A program made the translations under genes and the position numbers. A stretch of 64,000 nucleotides of DNA, taken from NCBI GenBank assembly GCA_022410635.1, contig JAJVDF010000968.1, forward strand, positions 250,825-314,824, read 5' to 3'. The notes below the pieces were generated by a model, which was not told where the DNA came from, searched no databases, and was given only the letters and a program-made list of their open reading frames with translations. Numbering within the stretch: position 1 is the stretch's first letter; every line of letters begins with the position of its first letter. This stretch comes from Tretioscincus oriximinensis. Lineage: Eukaryota; Chordata; Lepidosauria; Squamata; Gymnophthalmidae. Below are positions 54,420 through 64,000 of this stretch, one piece after another.

Positions 54420-54905
54420 AAGAACATAAGAGGAGCCCTGCTGAATGGGGCCAGAAACCATCTAGTCCAGCATTCTGCCTCCCTTAGTAGCCCACCAATT
54501 GCATCTGTGCAGCCTGAAATAGAAGAAGGAAAAATCTTCACTTGTTCTCGCTTGACTCCTTGCAAGTGGTGCTTCAGGAATCCTGCCTGTTGCTCCATCT
54601 TGGAGGCAGAATCAAGAGATCAACCCTAGTAGCTGTTTATACCTTTGGCTTCCATGAACTCTTCTAATCCTGTCTTAAAGCTATCTAGGCTTTATTGAGC
54701 GACCACCTCCTCTTCTGGAAGTCATTTCCATACAAAAATGACCCTCTGGGTGAAAAAATACTTTCCCTTGACTGCCTTAACTATTCTGCCCATCGGCTTC
54801 GAGGAATGCCCCCTGGTTCCAACGTTGTGTGATAGAGAAAATATTTTCTCTCTCTCCATCTTATCCACCCCATGCATGATTTTATACATTTCAATATATC
54901 ACCTC
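54420..54905 (-). mobile_element. CR1 3' fragment, intron 8
   Basis: AAGAACATAAGAGGAGCCCTGCTGAATGGGGCC...TGACCCTCTGGGTGAAAAAATACTTTCCC...CATGCATGATTTTATACATTTCAAT. Stops where the text becomes unique. Confidence 0.7.
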
Positions 54906-55806
54906 ATGATTATTATTAAGGCTTTATGTGTAATAGGATGTGTAAAATAACGTTATTCTGGCAGAGAACCAGAAAGGAGATGAGAGGAGTCTGAGATCCC
55001 GCAGGAGATTGGGTATCAACTAGAGTTATAATATATATAGTGTGCCAGGAAACTCTGTCTCTCTTCAGTTCCCTTATCAGCGCTACCAACTCTTCTCTTG
55101 CTAGTCTTTAAGATGCATTGAGACTCCTTCCTTGTTCCATCCAGTTTGGGCACAATCACATCTGGCTGTAATGCTTGTTCATTTCCTTTGTGATGAGCGA
55201 CAGCTTTTGTGGGCCCCATGTTTAATTCTTGAGAGGGAGAGTGTGTTTCATTTTGATTCCTTTAATCCCCCTTTGCGTGGGGCTTGTATTATAGTGTCAA
55301 CTATGAGGTTACAACACGGCACTATATAATGCTTGCTCTGCCTTTCCATCTGAAAAAAAATCTGCTGAAATACAAACTCAACCATCCAAGTGTCTGTGCA
55401 AAATCTGCTTGCACGTGCTCATACTTGCAAGAGGACNTATGCGAAAGCTCGCTGATAAAACACAACTTTTTTTCTTTTTCCTTGCTATGCTGAGACTACC
55501 GGAAGAGACTTCCTGGTACATAACAGCAGCTTCCTCATTTCCCTGCCTCGAGCGATTGCAAAATTCGTACAGAAAAAAAAAAAAATGCTTAGCAGGCAAA
55601 GCCCACATCATAAGATGACTGGTCTGAGTTCTGATGCTCGCTTCCTTTGGGTTAAACTAAAAATATACATTGGGAAGGCCCCAAGGCTGAAATCGTGCCG
55701 TCTTCTGTAGTTCTCATTCTGGGCTCTTTTTCTGCCTTGAGAGTTACAAGCACAAGGAAGCAGAGAATTCCTTTCCGTCTGGTAATGCTTCCCCTGCTGT
55801 CCTTAG
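54906..55806. other. Intron 8 before the cassette exon, nothing recognised
   Basis: Unique AT-rich sequence with a poly-A run at about 55573-55585. Confidence 0.45.
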
Positions 55807-55908
55807 GGGATGGAGAGCCTAGCAGGAACGCAATGGAGGTGGGACGCAAGCGCTCTCTATCCTGGACTGGGGAGCTGTCCAAGAGCCACAAGCTGAGCCC
55901 AGAGAGAG
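55807..55908 (+). CDS. ARHGEF10L: ARHGEF10L candidate cassette exon (34 codons, phase 1-1)
   Basis: The acceptor is CTGCTGTCCTTAG ending at 55806 and the donor is GTATTA at 55909. The length is 102 nt, divisible by three, with 2 bases in and 1 base out. It can therefore be included or skipped between exons 8 and 9 without a frameshift. It reads DGEPSRNAMEVGRKRSLSW then TGELSKSHKLSPERG, with no stop. RKRSLS is a basophilic-kinase-type site. It would insert just before the DSEEEDMG segment upstream of the DH domain. I do not firmly recall this exon from mammalian isoforms. Exon structure is seen; expression is inferred. Confidence 0.6.
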
Positions 55909-56064
55909 GTATTACGGATCTGACTTGCTCAGCCACGATCCTGACCTGCTTGTGACTGTCAAGGTGTTGTGGAATAGCATGGCTTGCTGTGGAATTTGTG
56001 TGCAAGAATAACATAACTTCACCTAACCAGAGAGTGGTCTGCCTAGAATAGTTACGCACCTGCA

Positions 56065-56350
56065 TCTATTATTATTATTATTATTATTATTGTAATAATA
56101 ATAAATATCCTGCCCTATATCCAAAGGTCCCTTTTCACAGGCGGGGTTTTGTTTATTACACAATCAAAATACAAGATACAAAATCGATCTTTTGGGATAT
56201 TGAACAGTGCTTGAAATTGGGGAAGAAGAAGCTGCTTTTCCAGCTGAAAGCCAAGTTAAGATGCTTTCTTGAACGTATACAGTGATGATGCTTGACGCAC
56301 CTCAAGCAGGCGGCTATTCCATAGACCGGGGGCCACCAAAGAGCAGGCCC
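56065..56350 (-). mobile_element. L2-clade 3' end with (TTA)n
   Basis: (TTA)n at 56070-56106, then ATATCCTGCCCTATATCCAAAGGTCC...TGATGCTTGACGCACCTCAAG...GCGGCTATTCCATAGACCGGGG, the inverted L2 3' region. Confidence 0.55.
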
Positions 56351-56954
56351 TGCCCTTAACACCACCGTTAATGACTAAGGATTGCTGAGTTCTTATACGG
56401 TGAAAATGCTTGACTCATCTCAATGGAGGTGAATGGGGTGATTGTTCTTGAACAAAAGTCATAGTCCTCCCAGCAAAGCTGTTTTGTCTTAGAGGAAGAA
56501 AAAAGAGTTAGATATTTCCCCTCCCTTTTAGTCTGCTTCCATGGTGTGGAGAAAGCAACGAAAAGTTTTACTGCTGGAGTCCTTAGAGGTTCTGCCTTGG
56601 ACACATGCAAATAGTCCAAACTAGGATCACGCTGGTGGCAGTCGGTTACTTTTGCTACAAGAAGCAATCCAAGGAAGTGGGGAAAACACGTGGGTCCCAT
56701 TTCCATTTGGCATCCCTTGTGGTGGAAGGAAAACAGTCTTGCCTTTCTAGGAGGGTGGCTGAAATGCCTGCAGAATTGGTATGGATCTTGGCCACCCTAC
56801 ACGGCTTTGGATCGCACATTCCAGGGAAATCTCCAAAACAGTTCTTATAAATGTGGTGCAGTCTATGAGGAAGAGGTTCACCTAATGCACTTCCTTGGTT
56901 GGAGGGTCAATGCACAGGGAATCAACAATAGACTCAAAAGACATCAAAATCAGG

Positions 56955-57040
56955 AGCCCTATGAATTACACCTTGGGACAGGGCCTGCCATAGTCTACAC
57001 CAGCATGAGATACAGCGCAGGATAAGGCTCAGTGGGGTCA
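56955..57040. mobile_element. MITE-like repeat, right half
   Basis: GGGCCTGCCATAGTCTACACCAGC then GATACAGCGCAGGATAAGGCTCAGTGGGG. Confidence 0.5.
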
Positions 57041-57777
57041 GAACCTGACTGTCTCAACTCCTTGTGTGCTGCTATGATTTGAGAATTGCCAAAAAACGTT
57101 TCTGCCTGACATTGTCTAAATCTAAAACTTAGATGCAATCTCGTGCAGGCTAATAGGAAATGTGTTTGCCTTGGTCAGTTGGTGCGTGCAGAATCTGTGG
57201 AAACTGCCAGGGGTGAACCAAGGGCCCGAACGCTATGTCTCCAGGATGGGCTATATACTGGGCATGGTGCATGTGGTCTGTACATCTTTGAGCCAAATAC
57301 ACACATTTGCTAGATTTTTAAAAGATTATCTAAAGAGCTTCTCTTTGCTTCGGCATCGTTCTCACTGTGCTTTGGAGTCTTCTGCTCCTCTTTCCTCCCC
57401 CTCTCCCTTCTGCCGATCTGTTTCCGTTCTGGGTCTTCCCTCCCCGGATGGCTGACGTCCCCATGCCAGGCAGCTGTTCCAAAATTAGGGAAGGAAAAGG
57501 TCACCCCTGCCACTGCTGGTCTATTCTTGTCCCCTTTAGCTCTCTACCCTTCTCTCTCTCTCTCTCTCTCTCTGCCTGTTAGCACACTCAGTCACTTTCT
57601 CTCACACTCTACATACCTTTCCCTTGCACCTCCTTTGCCCCCTGGAGGGATTGTTGGAAGGGTCTGGCTGGCATGTGTCTCCTTATGGTTGCTGCGTTTT
57701 GGGCACCCAAAGCCCAAATAGGAACTGGGTTGGTGTGAACTCCGAGCAGGGGCAAAAAGAGGCCCTCTGAGGAGGCC
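57041..57777 (+). promoter_or_regulatory. Region upstream of the alternative first exon, possible internal promoter
   Basis: Pyrimidine-rich and moderately GC-rich from about 57370, with a (TC)n tract and CCTTTGCCCCCTGGAGGG, but no TATA box or CpG island clear enough to call. Suggested only by the adjacent exon. Confidence 0.25.
57551..57575. repeat. (TC)n short microsatellite, upstream of the alternative first exon
   Basis: TCTCTCTCTCTCTCTCTCTC about 200 bp before the ATG at 57778. GA/CT tracts can lie in promoters, but no further evidence is visible. Confidence 0.7.
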
Positions 57778-57859
57778 ATGTGGAGGAAGCAGAACCACTG
57801 CCGGCCTCGAGTTCGGAGCAAGGCCCATTTCTCCTCCTCTTCCTCTTCTTCCGGGTCAG
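57778..57859 (+). CDS. ARHGEF10L: Candidate alternative first coding exon of ARHGEF10L
   Basis: An ATG at 57778 (GGCCATGT context, G at -3) opens 27 codons, MWRKQNHCRPRVRSKAHF followed by a Ser7 run and GS, ending in one base before a strong donor GTAAGT at 57860. That phase fits exon 9 exactly. An in-frame TGA lies about 45 nt upstream and no phase-compatible acceptor is visible between it and the ATG, so it behaves as a first exon. It would give a protein lacking exons 1-8 with a basic/Ser-rich N-terminus directly before the DH domain. Transcription start and use are inferred. Confidence 0.5.
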
Positions 57860-58374
57860 GTAAGTCTCTCCTAGTGGTGGAGCGCCTGCCAGCTTCTCTT
57901 CCTTCTTAGCAGGGATTTCAGGTGCATCTTGACTTAGGTTTATTTATGGCAAGGGATACCAGCTTGGACACTGGCACAGATGAACTGGGAGGAGGGGGTG
58001 CTGTGGCAGGTGGAATGATAGGAAGACTGAATTTGAAAAAGAAAAGAGGAAGCTTTGGTTGCTGCCTGTTTGTTTAGCTTCCTTTTCTCTTTCTAAGTCC
58101 TGCCCACTCGTATGGGAAGAGAGTTAGGCTTTCTGATTCTGCCCGGAAATGTGGCTTTTGGAACAGGGACTGGAGGCATAGATAGTGAATCCTTTGAAAA
58201 CCTAAACTGGATTTAGATTGGTCACATCCTGGAAGATGTGTGTCTGTGTCTGTGTCTGTGTGTGTAGGATACAGGAACACAAAACGGAGGAATTGGAAAA
58301 GAGCATTTACCGAAGCCCATGACATTTTGAGTCAAAGGGCAAAAACATCAGTGATAAAGAAAAACAATAAGCTA

Positions 58375-58905
58375 AGACAGGATAGCTTTAAGACAGGAAT
58401 AGACAGGTTCATGGCATGGGTATCAGTTGCTATCAGGATGGCTCTCTTGATGGATCTCGGGATGGAGCAGTATCATGAAGTACTATTTGCAGAGAGTGGA
58501 GGACAGATGAAGATTTTGCCTTCCTCTGCTTGAAGAAGAAGAACTGGGTTCTTATACCCGGCTTTTCTCACCTTTCAAAGGGACTCAAAGCGACTTACAA
58601 GGGTATTTTTGCCCGAAGGCTCCCATTCTATCTTCCCCACCAGGCTGTGGTGGTTCCCATGTATCTACTTGCAGTCAGTTGCCATTTCTTGTAATTCATG
58701 CTTTCGAATAGCTGGGTTGGCTGGAGCTACAGGCTAGTGGAAGGTGCTCAGCCCTCCCCACGTCCCACACTGGGCTTCAAAACCCTATCTCCCAGCTGAG
58801 AGACGGNTTCCTTAGCAACTGAGCTATCCGTGCCTGCTTGAGATGCCCAGGAGCCACTGAATGAAAAAATAGGCTGGACTAGATGGACTCCACCCCATTC
58901 AGCAT
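58375..58905 (+). mobile_element. CR1 3' fragment split by a SINE
   Basis: CR1 text at 58375-58533 (AGACAGGATAGCTTTAAGACAGG...TTGCCTTCCTCTGCTTGA) resumes at 58842 (GATGCCCAGGAGCCACTG...GGACTAGATGGACTCC). The interruption is a minus-strand SINE with the 8-bp duplication CTGCTTGA. Confidence 0.75.
58534..58833 (-). mobile_element. tRNA-derived SINE nested in CR1
   Basis: Starts AGAAGAAGAACTGGGTTCTTATACCC and ends CTGAGCTATCCGTGC, i.e. a full minus-strand SINE. The duplication CTGCTTGA occurs at 58526-58533 and 58834-58841. Confidence 0.8.
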
Positions 58906-59324
58906 TAAATGGGGTTGCAAGCTCATAGAACTAAGAAAACAGATCTTGATTTTTGTTGTTGTTAGAAAATGTTCCTTTTTGGGACTATAGATTGCAAACT
59001 TTGTTTGTGTGTCTGTATGTATAGTCAATTTTATTTCTTCCAGCAATNTTCTTTAGCTTCAGGAATGCCACAAACCCTTCACAGCTATCAACCAAGTCCA
59101 TAACCATTGGCCCTCCAAAGTTTGGCTGAGAGATGCTTTTGACAGCAGACACCCAAAATGCCCAGTTTTCATACAAACCTGAAAGCGACTGACCTGAATA
59201 GGTTTTGAAGTGAATTGCAAGTCAAAGGTTTTGGGTTAATTAGTCACCAGCTAACAATGATNCTAGATACTTTTTCTTTCTTTTTTATTTGTTTTAACCA
59301 TGTTATACAAGATGTGATTCTCTG

Positions 59325-59870
59325 AATGTAGAGAATCATACAGTTGAAAGGAACCTCCAGGACTGTCATATCCAACCCTCTGCTCAATGCAGGATTCACT
59401 AAACCATCCCAGATAGGTGGCTGCTCAGTCTCTGTTTGAACATGTCCAGCGAAGGAGAACTCACAACCTTCTGTGGCAACCTAGTCCACTGGTTTATCAC
59501 CCTCATTGTCAGATTTTTTTTTCTAGTATATAATCAAATTCTATAGCCCAGTCTCATCCCTCTAGCCCAGTCCCATCCCTCTGTTTCCAGGTCTTCCATG
59601 GGCCAAGGAGAACAAAGTTGACCCCTTGCTCTGTGAAAAGCTCTTCAGATTTTTGTAGACAACTATCAGGTCTCTTTTCCTTCTTCTCTTTTTCAGACTG
59701 AACATTCCTAGATCCTTTAACACTTCCTCATAGAATTTCATGGTTTCCAGACCACTCACCATTCTCCTAACTCTCCTCTGAACCTCCCGCAGTTTATCAA
59801 TGTCCCTTTTAAATTGCCCGCTCCCAAATTGAACATCGTATTCTCAATGGGGTCTAGAGTTGATACATGG
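59325..59870 (-). mobile_element. CR1 3' fragment with RT C-terminal coding remnant
   Basis: Inverted bird-type tail AGAATCATACAGTTGAAAGGAACC, then GCTCAATGCAGGATTCACTAAACC. The minus frame gives GMFSLKKRRRKRDLIVVYKN, the CR1 C-terminal phrase. Confidence 0.75.
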
Positions 59871-60814
59871 TTCTAAAACTTCTAATTATAGCCCTCTCAA
59901 GACAACAACAGTATCTCCATTATTAACATTATCATTAACAGAGGCACTGAACCGGGTCAGACTGTAGCCCATTTTTTCAAAAGATGTAGCCATGCCTTTG
60001 GCGACTCTTGCAGCTTTATTAGCAAAGATATGGAAGGCGTTTGCGTTTTCCTTTGGGGAGGGAGGAACTGGAGCTTAAGCCTGTGTGCGGAGGTGATGAT
60101 TTACTGAACAGAAAATGCATCAGACTAAAATAAGAAAATGATTCCACTGTGCTTCAACATCCACACATTCTTGCTTTTTCTTTTTGCTAAAAGCTACCAG
60201 TAAAATGTGTTTGCTTGATGTTCTTGTGTTCATTCCACAACTTCTGGCTTACAGTGGCTCTTAGCTGAAGGGACTTTTACTTTCTCAGATTTTTTTTTAA
60301 ATATATGAATGTGGTTTTTTTCCTACCCACCTGGTTTAAAGAACCCCCCCCCCCCCCCGTTGTTTTGAGACTAGCGACAAAATCAACATAGCAACCTGTA
60401 AGCACCACCCTTGGGCTCCACAATTAACTGCCCTGGTCCAAGGCTTCCTCATGGTCACCTTTGCCAAGATTTCCCATTGCGAAATTGTATGAGTGGTGCT
60501 ATGACCCTCCCTCCCTCTCTCCTGCCCCTGGCAAAGGTATGAATGAGTCCTTAGATACATAATAAAATGGCACAATACAGTATTGCATTCCAACAATATT
60601 TCACAAGCTGCCTCGTGAAACCTAATAAGCCAAACTCGGTATTGGNCTCACTTGGTATTTATTTATTCATTCGCTCCAGGCCAAAGTAAACCAATAAGGC
60701 CTAATCTGACAGTGAAGAGTCACGAGGAATGACAAAAGACCTGGCTGTGCAGGAAGGGAGTGTTGAAGCTGAACTGCTCTGGCGTTCAATGGCAGTAGAA
60801 GAATAATAGACCTT
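59871..60814. other. Intron before exon 9, nothing recognised
   Basis: Unique-looking AT-rich sequence with a poly-C run near 60344. No supported exon. Confidence 0.45.
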
Positions 60815-60880
60815 TTTTGTGCCGAGACTTATTCCAGGATATATCTTGGAATTAGGGGCCTGCCATCCACATGCAACCAC
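60815..60880. mobile_element. MITE-like repeat, left half
   Basis: GAGACTTATTCCAGGATATATC then GGGGCCTGCCATCCACATGC. Confidence 0.4.
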
Positions 60881-60983
60881 TTCCAAATTCTTTTTACATC
60901 ACTTCTGGGGTGGGGCCTGCAGTGACGTCATGGCCGCGTGCCATTCCCGGAAACAGAAGCTGGAAGTGACNTCATTTGTGATG

Positions 60984-61185
60984 GAGCTAGCAGCACTTTG
61001 AGACTAACTTGAGAAAAGTGGTTGGCATAAGCTTTCGTAGACAGGTCTACTTCTTCAGATGCTCTTCTTCAGATGTCTACGAAAGCTTATGCCAACCACT
61101 TTTCTCAAGTTAGTCTCAAAGTGCTGCTAGCTCCTTTGCTGGACTTTCTGCTAGACTAACACGGCTATTTCTCTGAAATTGACTA
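60984..61185. mobile_element. Penelope-like terminal hairpin insertion with a 12-bp target duplication
   Basis: A 202-bp insertion is flanked by TCATTTGTGATG at 60972-60983 and 61186-61197. The body is an inverted repeat. GAGCTAGCAGCACTTTGAG leads through AAGCTTTCGTAGAC to TTCAGATGC, then the complement runs back. It ends in the same terminal sequence as the element at 1557-2545 (CTAGACTAACACGGCTATTT). It has no coding part, so the palindromic end moved on its own or was heavily 5'-truncated. Confidence 0.75.
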
Positions 61186-61579
61186 TCATTTGTGATGTCA
61201 CTTCTGCCTCCTGTGTCGCCCTTTGTANGAGGGCAGATAATCTGATAAAATTTATGAGATTCTCACACACCTCCCACCACTGCCTTCTGATAGTATATCA
61301 CTCAAGGGCCTATAGCCCCCCTGTACCCCAGGCCACACTCCGTCCCCCTCTGTCAGCGTGGAAGGGACCATAAGCTCCCTTCAGGTGCTTTCTGGAAGAA
61401 TCAGGCTGGAAGTTGGGTGCCAGGCTGTTAGCCAGTCAAGTTCTTTTAGCGCAATTATACAGGAGTCTATGTCCCTTTCTTCCTATATGGATTGCGGTGG
61501 TGGTAAAGACCTTGGAGGTTGATGAAAAAGCTTATTGTGTTTATATTCTTACCCCCAGAGAGCTTCGAGTAGCAAATGT

Positions 61580-61910
61580 TATTAAGACTTAAGGGCTGAA
61601 GAAGGGTCCTGCTGGATTAGTCCACAGTCCACAGTCTCCCATAGTTGCTGTTGAGCATCTTGAACAGCAGAAGAAGGCTATTCTCTACTCTCTGAAATGG
61701 AGTCCTGCCCATCTCTCCAACCTGAAGGCAGGTCTTGGATGCCTATCCCATTAGCCATCCATACACCTGCCTTCCATCAATAAAGAAGAACTTTTCCAGA
61801 TGAAGCCACAGACCATCTAGCCCAATGTCCCACCTCACTCCACCAGCCACTAGTTGCTTCTGGAACCAANGATGAAGGCAAAAGCACCTGCTCTCCACTC
61901 CCTGAAGTGG
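61580..61910 (-). mobile_element. CR1-related fragments
   Basis: GGGTCCTGCTGGATTAGTCCACAG and then a second partial unit with CAGATGAAGCCACAGACCATCTAGCCC and CACTCCACCAGCCACTAGTTGCTTCTGG. Diverged CR1-type 3' text. Confidence 0.45.
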
Positions 61911-62404
61911 GTCTTTAGAGTCCTCTTGCCTTTCTCTCCAATTGAATGTACTTGTTCCTCATGGATTCATCTCGTTTGTCCTTTTTCCCTCCCCACTTTC
62001 TCCTCCCTACAACTCTGGTTGGAGATCACCCTGACAGCCCTGGTGGGGGCCTTGATCCTGGGATATCCCTGCACAAATGAAGAGAAGCAGGCATGACAAA
62101 GCGTTTTGCGCTCCCCAAGTGGCAGACAGAGAGGCTCCTGATGACACCATGGAGGAATTTTAATGGGGGATGGAAACTGTTTTGCCTGCTGGGAAGTCTC
62201 AGAGGATGATGCCGCTGTTGTCACTTCAGTTGAATGGGGGAAATTTGTGACCCCTGTTTTTTTGTGAAGGATGTCTTACCTTGTACTTTCCTTTATGTTT
62301 TGTGGGCAAAGCGTAAAGGGGAGGCACCCATTTGATGTAATCATCTGAGAGGTATTTTGAAAAGACTATGGCACAAAGAAGCATTAGAAAATGTGTTGAT
62401 ATGT

Positions 62405-62705
62405 CCGTGTGAGACTTGTGACTAAACTGTAGCTTGTTGCTCCACTAAACTGTAGCTTGTGACTCTTATCAAGCTGTAGTATGTGAATCCACTAATGGCT
62501 TGTGATTCCGCAAAACCGTGGCATGTGACTCCACTGAACTGTANCTTGTGGCTCCACTAAACTAGTTTGTGACTCCACTAAACTGTAGCTTGTGACTCCA
62601 CTAAACTATAGCGAGATTCCACTAAACTGTTGTTTATGAGTCCACTAAGCTGTATCCTGTGATACTCCATAACTGTCGCTTGTGCTTCCACTAAACTATA
62701 GCCTA
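62405..62705. repeat. Minisatellite, 22-23-bp unit, about 13 diverged copies, intron before exon 9
   Basis: The unit is close to TCCACTAAACTGTAGCTTGT followed by GAC. Copies can be followed from 62412 to 62702 with substitutions and a few short deletions. Confidence 0.85.
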
Positions 62706-63028
62706 GAAGGAAGGAAGGAATGGACAGGGGAACTTACTATGTCTGCCATTATCTGTCTGTCTGTCTATCCATCCATCCATGTTCAGAAACTTTCTCCTGT
62801 TCTGGATCTGCGCTGTGATCTGCTTGTTGCANAACGTTTCAATATATTTTGCTGATGGTTTTTATGAACTCAGTTGGGCTCTTTCTCCTTTGCTGAGGAA
62901 TTCAATGACATAGCTGTGTTATTCTGGATCAGAATTCCTGGCAAGGAGTCTCATAGCCTCATGAGGACTAAAAAAATGTTTGTAGCATGTGCCTCCAAAT
63001 ACCAAGTCTACACCTTATTCTTCCACAG

Positions 63029-63135
63029 GTGATTCTGAAGAAGAAGACATGGGATTCTTGGAGGTCCCCGTGACAGACATGAAGCACTTTCTTGCTGAAT
63101 TGGGCCCAATGCCGGATGGGTTGAACCCTCAGCAG
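63029..63135 (+). CDS. ARHGEF10L: ARHGEF10L coding exon 9
   Basis: The acceptor is TTCTTCCACAG ending at 63028 and the donor is GTCTGT at 63136; 2 bases in, phase 0 out. It encodes [20 protein letters not shown] then [15 protein letters not shown]. This matches the acidic linker and the GPMPEGLSPQQ segment immediately before the DH domain of mammalian ARHGEF10L. It is reached from exon 8, from the cassette exon or from the alternative first exon, all of which end in the same phase. Confidence 0.95.
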
Positions 63136-63251
63136 GTCTGTATTTGGAGCTGGAGCTNAGAACCATTTGCTAAGTCAACGGTCAAGGCATGGAATGGGAT
63201 GAAGTCGCTGCTGGCCAGTCTAACGCCGTTTCCCTTGNCCGTCTCTTGCAG

Positions 63252-63329
63252 ATCGTACGGCGTCACATAATGGGATCCATTGTGCAGAGCGAGACAAGCT
63301 ATGTGGACTCTCTAAGGAGGATAGTCCAG
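63252..63329 (+). CDS. ARHGEF10L: ARHGEF10L coding exon 10, start of the DH (RhoGEF) domain
   Basis: The acceptor is CCGTCTCTTGCAG ending at 63251 and the donor is GTAAAA at 63330; 78 nt, phase 0-0. It encodes [20 protein letters not shown] then LRRIVQ, the first helix (conserved region 1) of the Dbl-homology domain, which catalyses GDP release from RhoA-type GTPases. The invariant Glu of SIVQSE and the SYVDSL pattern are intact. The remaining DH domain and the C-terminal beta-propeller-like half lie beyond the window. Confidence 0.95.
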
Positions 63330-63369
63330 GTAAAACCTCTTCTGCCTCTTGTTTGAACATCTTTTAAGA

Positions 63370-63710
63370 AAGTAAGAACCTAAGATGAGCCCCCTGCATG
63401 AGACCATCAAGTCAAGCATCCNATTTCACCCAGTGGCCCATCAGTTGCTTCCAGGCATCTCAAGCACAAGAGAAAGACTTCACCTTTTCTTGACTTTTTG
63501 CAAATGGCCTCTAAAGGAACCCTGCCTGACTCTCCAACTTGGAAATGGCACCCAGGCATATACCTGCCCTCTATAAGGACCTATGAATACCCCAATTGGA
63601 TGAGGCCACAGCCCATTAGTCCAGCATTCATCACGCACAGTGAACTGACAGAGTGGCTCACAGGTTGCTTCTGGGCATCTCAAGCAGAAGGAGAACAGAT
63701 AACAGATAAA
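63370..63710 (-). mobile_element. CR1-related fragment in intron 10
   Basis: AAGTAAGAACCTAAGATGAGCC tail-like start, then CACCCAGTGGCCCATCAGTTGCTTCCAGGC, repeated in part near 63640 (AGAGTGGCTCACAGGTTGCTTCTGGGC). Confidence 0.5.
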
Positions 63711-64000
63711 ACCACTTGCAAGTAGCTCTTAGAAGCATTCATTTTCCCATNGCTCAGGCAACGTTTATCTGCAGTGTAATGAATTTGTTTCAGCCAACTC
63801 AAAGTAGCCTCAGGGTCTTGACTGGGCCTTTCCGGCTAGCAACCAGTTTATTAAGCATTTTTACAGACCAAAAAATTATTAAGATTACTGTCCCTTATGT
63901 TACATTATTATTTTTGCTTAATTAACACTTTGTTATCCTCATAACCTCAAATAGTTATTTACATGTTGTTCTTGCTATATTCAAAAAGAAAGTATTATAT

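Noticed and set aside
1..64000. CRISPR arrays, bacterial operons, phage or tRNA/rRNA genes
   Set aside because: The direct repeats seen are microsatellites, a minisatellite or dispersed transposons. The A/B boxes found belong to SINE heads with no intact tRNA cloverleaf.

Overview
The window looks like nuclear DNA of a squamate reptile (lizard-type). It is AT-rich and intron-rich, and it is saturated with retrotransposon debris typical of squamates. The families seen are CR1-clade LINEs with two different 3' tails, L2-clade LINEs, tRNA-derived SINEs with (TTC)n tails, Sauria-type SINE bodies, Penelope-like elements (PLEs) that form long snap-back hairpins, and non-autonomous hAT elements with 8-bp target site duplications. 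Isolated single N bases are scattered through it. The species cannot be fixed from the sequence alone. No bacterial, plasmid or CRISPR features are present.

The only protein-coding gene I can support is the 5' part of ARHGEF10L (a Rho guanine nucleotide exchange factor, 'GrinchGEF') on the + strand. Ten coding exons join with perfect phase agreement: 36252-36294, 37863-38138, 40859-40889 (a 31-nt microexon), 47241-47332, 49061-49144, 50157-50323, 51630-51746, 53438-53546, 63029-63135 and 63252-63329. They give 1,104 nt, or 368 codons, ending just inside the DH domain. The rest of the gene lies beyond the window's right edge. Two further phase-compatible pieces suggest isoforms. One is a symmetric 102-nt cassette exon (55807-55908). 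The other is a candidate alternative first coding exon (57778-57859) that would give a short-N-terminus isoform. The first coding exon has a 3' splice site in front of it, so 5' UTR exon(s) and the main promoter must lie upstream. The GC-rich block at about 20930-21781, which ends in a good splice donor, is the best candidate seen.

Layout: 1-20900 is almost entirely interspersed repeats and microsatellites. 20930-21870 is the GC-rich, promoter-like block. 21880-36200 is repeats, probably intron 1 if that promoter is right. 36209-64000 is the exon-bearing part of ARHGEF10L, with repeats in every large intron. The repeats preserve readable insertion history: PLE insertions with 15-bp and 12-bp target duplications, a 536-bp hAT element inside a CR1, a 570-bp solo LTR inside an L2, SINEs nested inside CR1 copies, and a CR1 remnant that ends about 18 nt before exon 4.

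I see no evidence of a new multi-gene system. The observations most worth checking are the isoform exons, the PLE snap-back structures with a hammerhead-like core, a family of short palindromic MITE-like repeats, and a 22-23-bp minisatellite in the intron before exon 9.
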